DNA from: Streptomyces calvus
Lineage (GTDB): Bacteria; Actinomycetota; Actinomycetes; Streptomycetales; Streptomycetaceae
DNA: 64,000 bases
Assembly: GCF_006782915.1 (NCBI RefSeq)
Contig: NZ_VCNP01000045.1
Location: 111,557 to 175,556, forward strand
Direction: 5' to 3'
Positions 1 through 7,629 of the stretch are shown here, piece by piece. The position numbers and the translations under genes are program-made. Under the pieces are notes generated by a model. It was not told where the DNA came from and searched no databases. It worked only from the letters and a program-made list of their open reading frames with translations. Within the stretch, counting starts at the first letter, position 1. Each line of letters starts with the position of its first letter.

Positions 1-611
1 CGCACGACGGCACCGAGTTGATGAAGCTCACGGAACACCAGGACTGGGTGGGTCGCGTGGCCTGGTCACCGAGCGGACGGCTGCTCGCCAGCTGTTCCGA
101 CGACCGGACCTGCCGGCTGTGGGACACCAGCGACAGCCGACAGCTCACTGTCCTGCGCGGACACGACAACTATGTCGAGGACGCGGCCTGGTCCCCGGAC
201 GAGGCACGTGTCGCCACGGCCTCGGGTGACTGGACGGCTGCCGTGTGGGACGCGGCCACCGGGCGCCGCATTGACGTTCTGAGAGGACATGAGGGGCGGG
301 TCCGTGCCGTCGCCTGGTCGCCCGACGGCAGATACGTCGCCACGGGAGCCGACGACCGCACCGTACGGGTGTGGTCCGCGGCCACGTTCGAGGAAGTCGC
401 TGTCGTCGGTGTCCACCAGGACAAGGTGACCTCGGTGGCGTGGTCCCGCGACAGCGCACGCCTGCTGACCGGCTCCGCCGACGGAACGGCACGCGTCTGG
501 CCCGCGGAGCCGGACTACGACCGGCTGGAGGCGGTCGCGCGGGCAAGGGTCTTCCGCACGCTCACGGAGGAGGAACGACGGCACCACATGCTGCCGCTCG
601 ACCACCCGTGA
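1..611 (+). CDS. WD40-repeat protein, C-terminal part (5' end outside window)
   Basis: The reading frame is open from the left edge of the window, so the gene starts upstream and only about the last 200 residues are seen. At least four WD40 blades are visible, each with the pattern GH...V..VAWSPDG..LAT.S.D.T.RVW (for example VGRVAWSPSGRLLAS, VRAVAWSPDGRYVAT, VTSVAWSRDSARLLT). They should form part of a beta-propeller used as a protein-interaction platform. After the last blade (VWPAEPDYD) a short helical tail ends in LDHP. The N-terminal domain that would define the protein class (kinase, protease, TIR or others occur in actinobacterial WD40 fusions) is not visible. The TGA stop directly abuts the stop of the convergent NIPSNAP gene. 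Confidence 0.85.
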   Translation, partial: HDGTELMKLTEHQDWVGRVAWSPSGRLLASCSDDRTCRLWDTSDSRQLTVLRGHDNYVEDAAWSPDEARVATASGDWTAAVWDAATGRRIDVLRGHEGRVRAVAWSPDGRYVATGADDRTVRVWSAATFEEVAVVGVHQDKVTSVAWSRDSARLLTGSADGTARVWPAEPDYDRLEAVARARVFRTLTEEERRHHMLPLDHP

Positions 612-911
612 TCAGTAGACCTGCTCGATCGTGCGGTCGTCGGTGTGAAGGAGGTAGTCGTCCGGGTTCAGGTTCATCGCCTTGCGCTCGGGCGACGACC
701 AGTACAGCGCGTTGCGCTCCTGGAACGTCTCGGGACCGTCGTAGGAGATCAGCCATACGAACTGGTTGCGCTCCCGCTCCACCCAGGCCCCGCCGATGGT
801 GAAGCCGAGCTTCAGCCGGAGCGGCACGATCTCCTGCCGCCAGCGGTCGACCCACTCGTCGAGCATGCCGTCCCGAACCGTGTACGTGCGCAACTGCGTG
901 GTCATGGGCAT
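612..911 (-). CDS. NIPSNAP-family protein
   Basis: Small protein of about 100 residues of the NIPSNAP/dimeric alpha-beta barrel type. The sequence TYTVRDGMLDEWVDRW, the W-x-x-SYDG-x-ETF segment and a C-terminal region rich in charged residues are typical of the family. Biochemical role is unknown; relatives are small dimeric barrels sometimes annotated as reductases or monooxygenase-like. Start choice: three in-frame ATGs lie close together (920, 911, 905). AGGAGG on the minus strand sits about 9 nt before the ATG at 911, so 911 is preferred. The family-typical N-terminus MTTQLRTYTV would be the ATG at 905. Its stop is immediately adjacent to that of the WD40 gene, leaving no room for a separate terminator. 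Confidence 0.75.
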   Translation of the reverse strand: MPMTTQLRTYTVRDGMLDEWVDRWRQEIVPLRLKLGFTIGGAWVERERNQFVWLISYDGPETFQERNALYWSSPERKAMNLNPDDYLLHTDDRTIEQVY

Positions 912-1008
912 CGCGGACATCCTCCTGGCGTTCGGTCGTCGTGACACAGCCTAGGGAGACCAGCGGCCGTCGTAGGGGCGTTCTCCAGGACGATTCCCTT
1001 TGCCGAAC

Positions 1009-1060
1009 CGGAACCAGTTCCGACACGGCCTGAGGACGGTGTCGTACCGCGGGCGCGGTA
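1009..1060. promoter_or_regulatory. Two inverted repeats in the divergent spacer (candidate operators)
   Basis: The 240-bp spacer between the divergent NIPSNAP and hydrolase-ABC genes contains two perfect inverted repeats: CGGAACCAGTTCCG at 1009-1022 (6-bp arms, 2-bp spacer) and TACCGCGGGCGCGGTA at 1045-1060 (7-bp arms, 2-bp spacer). Both have the size of TetR/GntR-type operators. No regulator gene is adjacent, so binding is inferred only from symmetry and position. Confidence 0.35.
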
Positions 1061-1151
1061 TGTCGTGGGCCTCGTGTACGACGCCGGGAGGTGCCCCGGT
1101 TCCGTCTCCGGTCGACATCTTCCCGACAGGTTCGCCCCGTACCGTTGACGC

Positions 1152-3800
1152 ATGGATCTTCGACTGCCCGGACCGCGGTGGCTGCGGCGGCCGCGACGGG
1201 CCCTCGCCGCCGCGGCCGCCGTCGTCGTGCTCGCCGGTGCCGGTACCTGGAGCGCCGTCGCCTCGGACGACGTGCCCGCGGTCCACCGCGCCGACCGGGT
1301 CGTGGCCGTGGGTGACGGGGTGCGCATCGACACGTCGTACTTCAGCGCGGGCCCGGACGGCCGCCGGCCCGCCGTGCTGCTCGGGCACGGCTTCGGCGGC
1401 AGCAAGGACGACGTGCGGCAGCAGGCCGAGGACCTCGCCCGCGACGGGTACGCGGTGCTGACGTGGTCCGCGCGCGGCTTCGGGGAGTCGACCGGGAAGA
1501 TCGGGCTGAACGATCCCGAGGGCGAGGTCGCCGACGTCTCCCGGCTGATCGACTGGCTGGCGCAGCGGCCCGAGGTCGAACTCGACGAGGACGGCGACCC
1601 GCGGGTCGGCATGGCCGGCGGTTCGTACGGCGGCGCCATCGCCCTGCTCACCGCGGGGCACGACGACCGGGTCGACGCGATCGCCCCGGCCATCACCTAC
1701 TTCGACCTCGCCGACGCCCTGTTCCCCGGCGGCGTGTTCAAGAAGCTGTGGGCCGGCATCTTCGTCAACTCCGGCGGCGGCTGCGCGAACTTCGAGCCCG
1801 CGCTGTGCCGGATGTACGAGCGGGTCGCCGAGTCCGGCGTCCCGGACGCCGAGGCGCGCGAACTGCTCGAGGAGCGCTCGCCGTCCGCCGTCGCGGACCG
1901 CATCGACGTGCCCACGCTGCTGGTGCAGGGCCAGTCCGACTCGCTCTTCCCGCTCGGCCAGGCCGACGCCGCCGCCAAGGCGATCCGGGCCAACGGCGCC
2001 CCGGTCGACGTCGACTGGATCGCCGGCGGGCACGACGGCGGCGACCTGGAGAGCGACCGCGTGCAGCAGCGCGTGGGCGCCTGGTTCGACCGGTACCTGA
2101 AGGGCGACGAGAGCGCCGACACCGGCCCCGCGTTCCGCGTCACCCGCACCGGCGGCGTCGACTCCACCGACGGCCAGGCGCTGCTGCGCGGCGCGAGCGC
2201 CGACACCTACCCGGGCCTGGCGAGCGGCGGCCGGTCCTTCCCGCTCACCGGACGCGAGCAGAGCTTCGCCAACCCGGCCGGCGCCAACCCGCCCGCCGTC
2301 TCCGCCCTGCCCGGCCTCGGCGGCTCCGGCGGACTCGCCCAGCTGTCCTCGCTCGGCGTCGGCGTCTCCCTGGACTTCCCCGGCCAGTACGCCCGCTTCG
2401 AGTCCGCCCCGGTCGCCCGTGACCTGCGCATCACCGGATCGCCGACGGTCACCGTGCACGTCGCCTCGACCAGCGAGGACGCCGTCCTGTTCGGCAAGGT
2501 GTACGACGTCGGCCCGGACGGCCGGCAGCAGGTGCTGCCCTCGCAGCTCGTCGCCCCGGTCCGCGTCGAGGACGCCGCATCCGGCAAGGACGTCACGCTC
2601 ACGCTGCCGGCCGTCGACCACGAGGTGCAGCAGGGCCACCGTCTGCGTCTCGTCCTCGCCTCCACCGACCTCGGCTACGCCTCCCCGGCCGCCCCGGCGA
2701 CGTACACCGTCTCCCTGAAGAGCGACCTCACCGTGCCCACCGCGCCCGGCGTCGACACGGCCGCGGCCCCGCTGCCCGCCTGGGTGGTGTGGCTGCCGGC
2801 CGCCGGTGCCGCGGTCGCCGTGCTCCTGCTGCTGACCGGCCGCCGCCGCACCACCGCCCCGGCCCCCGACCCCGAACTGGCCGGTGTCCCGCTGCAGATC
2901 ACCGGCCTGAGCAAGCGCTACGCCCGCTCCTCGGACCGGTACGCCGTGCGGGACCTGTCCTTCCGCGTCGAGCGGGGCCAGGTGCTCGGACTCCTCGGAC
3001 CCAACGGCGCCGGCAAGACCACCACCCTGCGCATGCTGATGGGCCTCATCGGGCCGGACGGCGGCGAGATCCGCGTGTTCGGCCACGCCATCCGCCCCGG
3101 CGCCCCCGTGCTGTCCCGCGTCGGTGCCTTCGTCGAGGGCGCGGGCTTCCTGCCGCACCTGTCCGGCCGGGAGAACCTGGAGCTGTACTGGAAGGCCACC
3201 GGCCGCCCGGCCGAGGACGCCCACCTGGACGAGGCACTGGAGATCGCCGGCCTCGGCGACGCCCTCGCCCGCGCGGTCCGCACCTACTCCCAGGGCATGC
3301 GCCAGCGCCTCGCCATCGCCCAGGCCATGCTGGGCCTGCCGGACCTGCTGATCCTCGACGAACCGACCAACGGCCTCGACCCGCCGCAGATCCGCGAGAT
3401 GCGCGAGGTGATGATCCGGTACGCGGCCGCCGGACGCACCGTGATCGTCTCCAGCCATCTGCTGTCGGAGGTCGAGCAGTCCTGCACGCACCTCGTCGTC
3501 ATGGACCGCGGGCAACTCGTCCAGGCAGGCCCGGTGCACGAGATCGTCGGCTCCGGCGACACCCTGCTCGTCGGCACCGACACGCCCGTGGACGAGCCGG
3601 TCGCCGAGAAGATCGCCGCGCTGCCGGGCGTCGCCTCGGCGGTCCGCACCGACGAAGGGCTGCTGGTGCGGCTGGACGCCGACGGCAGCGCTCCGCGGCT
3701 GGTCGCCGAACTGGTCCGGCTGGAGGTGCCCGTGGCGTCGGTCGGCCCGCACCGCCGCCTCGAAGACGCCTTCCTCACCCTGATCGGAGGTTCCGCATGA
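1152..3800 (+). CDS. Fusion of CocE/S15-type alpha/beta hydrolase with ABC transporter ATPase
   Basis: 882-residue two-part protein. Residues ~15-38 form a signal anchor. About 45-530 is a CocE/NonD (X-Pro dipeptidyl-peptidase-like) hydrolase: GHGFGG oxyanion region near 78, nucleophile Ser158 in GGSYGG, likely Asp263 (QSDSLF) and His294 (GGHDGG), then the jelly-roll domain of the S15 family. A second membrane segment lies at ~543-562. From ~580 a DrrA/CcmA-type ABC ATPase follows: Walker A GPNGAGKTT (~616-624), signature YSQGMRQR, Walker B LLILDEPTNG. The predicted topology is hydrolase outside and ATPase inside, joined by one polypeptide. The permease gene overlaps the stop codon by four bases. 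Substrate is unknown; an exported peptide- or ester-like compound processed during transport is an inference. Confidence 0.9.
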   Translation: MDLRLPGPRWLRRPRRALAAAAAVVVLAGAGTWSAVASDDVPAVHRADRVVAVGDGVRIDTSYFSAGPDGRRPAVLLGHGFGGSKDDVRQQAEDLARDGYAVLTWSARGFGESTGKIGLNDPEGEVADVSRLIDWLAQRPEVELDEDGDPRVGMAGGSYGGAIALLTAGHDDRVDAIAPAITYFDLADALFPGGVFKKLWAGIFVNSGGGCANFEPALCRMYERVAESGVPDAEARELLEERSPSAVADRIDVPTLLVQGQSDSLFPLGQADAAAKAIRANGAPVDVDWIAGGHDGGDLESDRVQQRVGAWFDRYLKGDESADTGPAFRVTRTGGVDSTDGQALLRGASADTYPGLASGGRSFPLTGREQSFANPAGANPPAVSALPGLGGSGGLAQLSSLGVGVSLDFPGQYARFESAPVARDLRITGSPTVTVHVASTSEDAVLFGKVYDVGPDGRQQVLPSQLVAPVRVEDAASGKDVTLTLPAVDHEVQQGHRLRLVLASTDLGYASPAAPATYTVSLKSDLTVPTAPGVDTAAAPLPAWVVWLPAAGAAVAVLLLLTGRRRTTAPAPDPELAGVPLQITGLSKRYARSSDRYAVRDLSFRVERGQVLGLLGPNGAGKTTTLRMLMGLIGPDGGEIRVFGHAIRPGAPVLSRVGAFVEGAGFLPHLSGRENLELYWKATGRPAEDAHLDEALEIAGLGDALARAVRTYSQGMRQRLAIAQAMLGLPDLLILDEPTNGLDPPQIREMREVMIRYAAAGRTVIVSSHLLSEVEQSCTHLVVMDRGQLVQAGPVHEIVGSGDTLLVGTDTPVDEPVAEKIAALPGVASAVRTDEGLLVRLDADGSAPRLVAELVRLEVPVASVGPHRRLEDAFLTLIGGSA

Positions 3801-4741
3801 GCACGCTCACCGAGCGGAACGAACCCGCCGAACCGGCCGGAACCACCGGAACCGGGACCTCCGGGACCGGGGGAAGCGCCGGGCCCGGCGCCGGACCCGC
3901 CGAGGTCGCCGACGGCTACCGCGCCGGCCGCACGCTGCCGCTGCGCGTCGAACTGGTCCGCCAGCTCAAGCGCCGCCGCACCCTCGTCATGGGCGCGATC
4001 CTCGCCGTCCTGCCGTTCGTCCTGGTGGTCGCCTTCGCCATCGGCGGCGAGCCGGACGGCCGCGGCAACCGGATCAACCTGATGGACACGGCCACCGCGT
4101 CCGGCGCCAACTTCGCCGCCGTCAACCTGTTCGTCTCCGCCGGCTTCCTGCTGGTCATCCCCGTCGCCCTGTTCTGCGGTGACACGGTCGCCTCCGAGGC
4201 CGGCTGGTCCTCCCTGCGCTATCTGCTCGCCGCGCCGGTGCCCCGGATGCGGCTGCTGTGGTCCAAGCTGGTCGTCGGCCTCGGACTCAGCCTCGCCGCG
4301 ATGGTGCTGCTGCCGGTCGTGGCGCTCGCCGTCGGCACGGCCGCCTACGGCTGGGGCCCGCTGCGGATCCCCACCGGCGGCGCCCTGGACCCCGGCACGG
4401 CGGCGCAGCGACTGGTGATCGTGGTGGCGTACCTCTTCGTGTCGCAACTGGTCACCGCCGGGCTCGCGTTCTGGCTGTCCACCCGCACCGACGCGCCGTT
4501 GGGCGCGGTCGGCGGCGCCGTCGGACTGACCATCGTCGGCAATGTGCTGGACGCCGTCACCGCCCTCGGCGACTGGCGTCACTTCCTGCCCGCGCACTGG
4601 CAGTTCGCCTGGGCGGACGCCGTCCAGACCACTCCGGAGTGGTCCGGCATGATCCAGGGCGCGGCGGTGTCCGTGACGTACGCGCTCGTGCTGTTCGCGC
4701 TGGCCTTCCGGGGGTTCGTGCGCAAGGACGTGGTGTCCTGA
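3797..4741 (+). CDS. ABC transporter permease (ABC-2 type)
   Basis: 314-residue membrane protein starting at the ATG that overlaps the upstream TGA (ATGA), a sign of translational coupling with the hydrolase-ATPase gene. The first ~45 residues are a Gly/Thr/Pro-rich cytoplasmic extension; then about six hydrophobic segments follow (for example LVMGAILAVLPFVLVVAFAI, LVIPVALFCGDTVA, VGLGLSLAAMVLLPVVALAV, ALVLFALAFRGFV). The motif F-x-GDTVASE-x-x-x-x-LRYLLAAPVPR is characteristic of ABC-2 type exporter permeases. It should form the channel for the ATPase encoded just before it. Confidence 0.88.
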   Translation: MSTLTERNEPAEPAGTTGTGTSGTGGSAGPGAGPAEVADGYRAGRTLPLRVELVRQLKRRRTLVMGAILAVLPFVLVVAFAIGGEPDGRGNRINLMDTATASGANFAAVNLFVSAGFLLVIPVALFCGDTVASEAGWSSLRYLLAAPVPRMRLLWSKLVVGLGLSLAAMVLLPVVALAVGTAAYGWGPLRIPTGGALDPGTAAQRLVIVVAYLFVSQLVTAGLAFWLSTRTDAPLGAVGGAVGLTIVGNVLDAVTALGDWRHFLPAHWQFAWADAVQTTPEWSGMIQGAAVSVTYALVLFALAFRGFVRKDVVS

Positions 4742-4796
4742 CGCCCCGCCCGGGGCGTCCTCCCACCCCGGCCCGCGCGCGCCTGCCGCGCGGGCC
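4741..4796 (+). terminator. Hairpins after ABC permease
   Basis: Two stable GC hairpins follow the permease stop: ACGCCCC/GGGGCGT at 4741-4758 and GGCCCGCGCG/CGCGCGGGCC at 4770-4796 (10-bp stem, 7-nt loop). There is no U-tract, as is common in Streptomyces. Confidence 0.5.
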
Positions 4797-4811
4797 AACC
4801 GGGTGAACCTG

Positions 4812-4839
4812 CGCAACCGATTCCCACGAGTCGGGTTGA
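4812..4839 (+). promoter_or_regulatory. BldN-like promoter of the chaplin gene
   Basis: CGCAAC at 4812-4817 and GGTTGA at 4834-4839, separated by exactly 16 bp, match the published sigma-BldN consensus (CGTAAC, N16, CGTTGA) at 10 of 12 positions. Chaplin genes are established BldN targets. The implied transcript start near 4846 would leave a leader of about 60 nt before the TTG start at 4908. Confidence 0.6.
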
Positions 4840-4907
4840 TGAGGACGTAGGCCACTCTCCACGCCGGGGCCGGCCACTCCCATTCTTCAAGCAGGAAGAC
4901 AACCACA

Positions 4908-5891
4908 TTGCGACAGACCCTGAGCAGGGGAGTGTTCGCGGCGGCAGCCGCCACGGGCATTCTGTCCCTGTACGGAACCCCCGCCCTCGCCGACTCGTTC
5001 GCGGGGGGCGGTGCCGAGGATTCTCCCGGTGTGCTGTCCGGGAACAACGTCCAGGTGCCGGTCCACGTGCCGGTCAACGCCTGCGGCAACACCGTCACCG
5101 TGGTCGGCGCGCTCACCGGCGCGCACGACAACACCTGCGTCAACGCCTCCAAGTCCGAGCACGGCGGGGCCGGGCACGGCGGGTCCGAGCACGGCAGGTC
5201 CGTGCACGGCGGGTCCGGTGGCGCGCACGCGGAGGGCGGAACGAAGGGCTCACCGGGTGTGGGCGCCGGGAACAACGTGCAGGCACCGGTCCACGTGCCG
5301 GTGAACGTGTGCGGCAACAGCATCAGCGGGGTCGCGCTGTTCCAAAAGGTGTCCGGCAACGTCTGCGCCAACGTCTCGGACCACGGTGCGCACAAGGCCG
5401 GTGACCACTCGTCCGACTCCTCCTACGGTGACTCCCACGGCGGCTCCGGTGGCGCGTACGCGGACGACGGCGCGAAGGGCTCGCCGGGTGTGGGCGCCGG
5501 GAACAACGTGCAGGCACCGGTCCACGTGCCGGTGAACGTGTGCGGCAACACCATCGGCCTGATCACCGCGCTCAACGCCGCCTACGGCAACACCTGCGTC
5601 AACGAGACCGGTTACGGCGAGGACGACGCGCCCGGTTACGGCGGCGAGGACGGGCCCGGTTACGGCGAGGAGGACGTGCCCGAGAAGCAGACGCCCGAGC
5701 CGCCGGTCAAGGTCAAGACGCCTCCGGCGCCGGGCGCCGAGGAGCCGCCGGCCGAGGCGGAGCCCGGCAACCCGCCGCACCTGGCCGAGACCGGCAGCGC
5801 GGGCGTGCTCGCCGCTTCGGCGGCCGGCGCCGTGATGATCACGGGCGGGGCGATGCTGTACCGCCGCGGCCGTCTCGCCGCCCGCCGGTAG
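4908..5891 (+). CDS. Long chaplin with three chaplin domains and a sortase signal
   Basis: 327-residue cell-wall-anchored chaplin, a hydrophobic surfactant protein of aerial hyphae and spores. TTG start at 4908 follows AGGAAG with good spacing. A Sec signal peptide (ending near ALADS) is followed by three chaplin domains: ~38-77, ~114-155 and ~190-231. Each has SPGV..GNNVQ.PVHVPVN.CGN and two cysteines. Gly/His/Ser-rich and then Glu/Pro-rich linkers lead to LAETG at ~292-296, a hydrophobic segment and a basic tail, the class E sortase signal of long chaplins. Described long chaplins (ChpA-C) have two such domains, so three is unusual. Domains 2 and 3 are almost identical in DNA (see repeat). 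By position it may correspond to ChpA, but this was not verified. Confidence 0.93.
   Translation: MRQTLSRGVFAAAAATGILSLYGTPALADSFAGGGAEDSPGVLSGNNVQVPVHVPVNACGNTVTVVGALTGAHDNTCVNASKSEHGGAGHGGSEHGRSVHGGSGGAHAEGGTKGSPGVGAGNNVQAPVHVPVNVCGNSISGVALFQKVSGNVCANVSDHGAHKAGDHSSDSSYGDSHGGSGGAYADDGAKGSPGVGAGNNVQAPVHVPVNVCGNTIGLITALNAAYGNTCVNETGYGEDDAPGYGGEDGPGYGEEDVPEKQTPEPPVKVKTPPAPGAEEPPAEAEPGNPPHLAETGSAGVLAASAAGAVMITGGAMLYRRGRLAARR
5242..5550 (+). repeat. Near-identical repeat copies encoding chaplin domains 2 and 3
   Basis: Bases 5242-5319 and 5473-5550 (offset 231 bp, in frame) differ at only one position over 78 bp. Domain 1 is clearly more diverged. This indicates recent duplication or gene conversion of the second chaplin module. 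Confidence 0.85.
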
Positions 5892-5943
5892 AGCGCCGCG
5901 GGGGCCGGGCCCGCCCCACCCGGCACCCGCACCCACCGCATAC

Positions 5944-5995
5944 ACACCTCGTCCCCCGGACCGACCCTCATGGGCCGGTCCGGGGGACGAGGTGT
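5944..5995. terminator. Strong terminator after the chaplin gene
   Basis: A perfect 20-bp inverted repeat, ACACCTCGTCCCCCGGACCG and its complement, with a 12-nt loop, lies 52 bp after the chaplin stop. It is the most stable simple hairpin seen in the window. Being symmetric, it could also stop transcription from the convergent flavoprotein gene. Confidence 0.8.
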
Positions 5996-6086
5996 TGTAC
6001 GCCACCGGTCGGCGGCCCGCCGGCCGACGCCTCACCACCGACTCGACGGCCCGGCGACCTCAGGCCTCACCGACTTCACCGGTTCA

Positions 6087-6350
6087 CGCCTCGGCGACCG
6101 CACCGGCTGACCGGCTCACCGACGAGGCCGCTCACCGAACTCACCGAACTCACCGAACTCACCGAACACACTGAACACACCGGCTCACTGGCTCACCGCC
6201 TCGGCGACCGCACTGGCTCACCGGCTCGCCGATGAGGCCGCTCACCGAACTCACCGAACTCACCGAACACACCGAACGCACTGAACACACCGGCTCACTG
6301 GCTCACCGCCTCGGCGACCGCACCGGCTGACCGGCTCACCGCCTCGGCGG
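6087..6350. repeat. 110-bp tandem repeat, 2.4 copies
   Basis: Units begin at 6087, 6197 and 6307 with CGCCTCGGCGACCGCAC, giving an exact 110-bp period; the third copy is partial. Each full unit contains a run of the 9-mer GAACTCACC (three or more copies) and ends in ACACCGGCTCACTGGCTCAC. The array fills the convergent space between the chaplin terminator and the stop of the flavoprotein gene at 6352. No conserved reading frame was recognised in it. Confidence 0.85.
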
Positions 6351-6351
6351 C

Positions 6352-7629
6352 TCAGCGGCTCACCGGCGCCGGCGCCCCGCTGCGGCTGCTCCCTCCCGGG
6401 CCGACCGGCACCGGCACCGTCCCGTGCACCGGCGTCCCCCTGAGCCGTCGGCGCACCCCCTGGACCAGCGTCGACGCCGTGAACGTGGCGCCGTGCACGA
6501 AGCGCATCGCCGGGCCGAAGCCGGACGCCGTCACCAGGCCCGCCAGGAACAGCCCGGGGTGCGAGGACTCGAAGCCGCGGTCCACCGCCGGCGAGCCGTC
6601 GGGCAGCGCCGCAAGCGTGCCGCGCAGCTCCGCGGAGAGCAGCCCGAGCCGGTCCCGGTGCGCCTTGAACCCCGTGGCCGCGATGACGTGTTCGGTCTCC
6701 AGTGCGCGCCGCGCGCCGGTCCGGTCGGTCAGGTCGAGGCGCAGCCCGCCCGGTACCGCGGCGGCCGCCGTGACCTCGAGACCCGGCAGCAGGTCCACCG
6801 CCCGCTCCACCCGCTCCCGCACCCACCAGGCGCCCGCCGGGCCCAGCGCCGTGGCCGCGATGCGCGACCGGGTCGCCTCCGGCAGCCGCCGGAACAGGCC
6901 GGGACGCTCGGAGTAGAACCAGTTCCGCCAGCCGGGGCCGAGCCCGCTGTGCGGTGAGCGGACCGACTGCCACCAGGGACGCTCCCACGGCGGCGGCACG
7001 TCGTTCCACCGCAGCCGCTCCGCCCGCGCCAGCACCCGTACCCGCGTGCCCTGTTCGGCGAGGAGCGCCGCGGTCTCCAGGGCGGCCTGGCCGCCGCCGA
7101 TCACCGTGACGTCCTTGCCCTGGAAGCGGCCCAGGTCGTTGTGGTGGCTGCTGTGCGTGACGAGCGCCGGGTGCAGGCCGCGCAGCGCCGGCGGCACCTC
7201 GATGAACGGCATCACCCCGACCGCCAGCGCCACCGTCCGCGCGTACAGCGCCTCACCGTCCTCGGTCACCACGGTGAAGCCGCCGGGCCCCGACGACACC
7301 CGCGTCACCGTGCGCTCGTCCACCTCCGGCACGGCGTTGCGGGCGAACCACAGGCCGTAGGAGGCGAACGCCTCCACCGGGATCGGGTGCGCGTGACGCG
7401 CCGTCAGGCCCTGTTCGGTGCAGTACGCGTCGAGGCGCCAGCGTCCGGCAGGGTCGGACAGGTTGGACGCCCACGGCTCGGACTTCAGGAACATGCCGCC
7501 GGGCATGTTGTCCCGCCAGGACGCCATGGGCCGGCCGAACACCCGCAGGGTCAGTCCGGCGGCCGCGGCGTGGGAGGCGATCGACAGACCGTACGGACCG
7601 GCGCCCACCACCAGGAGGTCGTACATCAT
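6352..7629 (-). CDS. FAD/NAD(P)-dependent oxidoreductase (monooxygenase-like)
   Basis: Flavoprotein of about 425 residues. N-terminal FAD Rossmann motif DLLVVGAGPYG, a second nucleotide site VIGGGQAALETA near residue 175, and a C-terminal IAATGF motif as in ornithine/lysine N-hydroxylases and Baeyer-Villiger-like enzymes. The aromatic segment PPPWERPWWQSVRSP is distinctive. Substrate unknown. The start is the ATG at 7629 (or the next codon, 7626), which overlaps the TGA of the upstream ATP-grasp gene; the longer upstream extension of the frame is codon noise. Pairing with an ATP-grasp ligase beside a polysaccharide locus suggests amidation or oxidation of an amino acid or sugar-acid precursor, but this is inference. 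Confidence 0.85.
   Translation of the reverse strand: MMYDLLVVGAGPYGLSIASHAAAAGLTLRVFGRPMASWRDNMPGGMFLKSEPWASNLSDPAGRWRLDAYCTEQGLTARHAHPIPVEAFASYGLWFARNAVPEVDERTVTRVSSGPGGFTVVTEDGEALYARTVALAVGVMPFIEVPPALRGLHPALVTHSSHHNDLGRFQGKDVTVIGGGQAALETAALLAEQGTRVRVLARAERLRWNDVPPPWERPWWQSVRSPHSGLGPGWRNWFYSERPGLFRRLPEATRSRIAATALGPAGAWWVRERVERAVDLLPGLEVTAAAAVPGGLRLDLTDRTGARRALETEHVIAATGFKAHRDRLGLLSAELRGTLAALPDGSPAVDRGFESSHPGLFLAGLVTASGFGPAMRFVHGATFTASTLVQGVRRRLRGTPVHGTVPVPVGPGGSSRSGAPAPVSR

Noticed and set aside
951..3752. 933-residue open frame opposite the hydrolase-ABC gene
   Set aside because: Composition is repetitive Gly/Val/Arg/Ala/Asp typical of an antisense frame of high-GC coding DNA; the plus-strand protein has full domain support.
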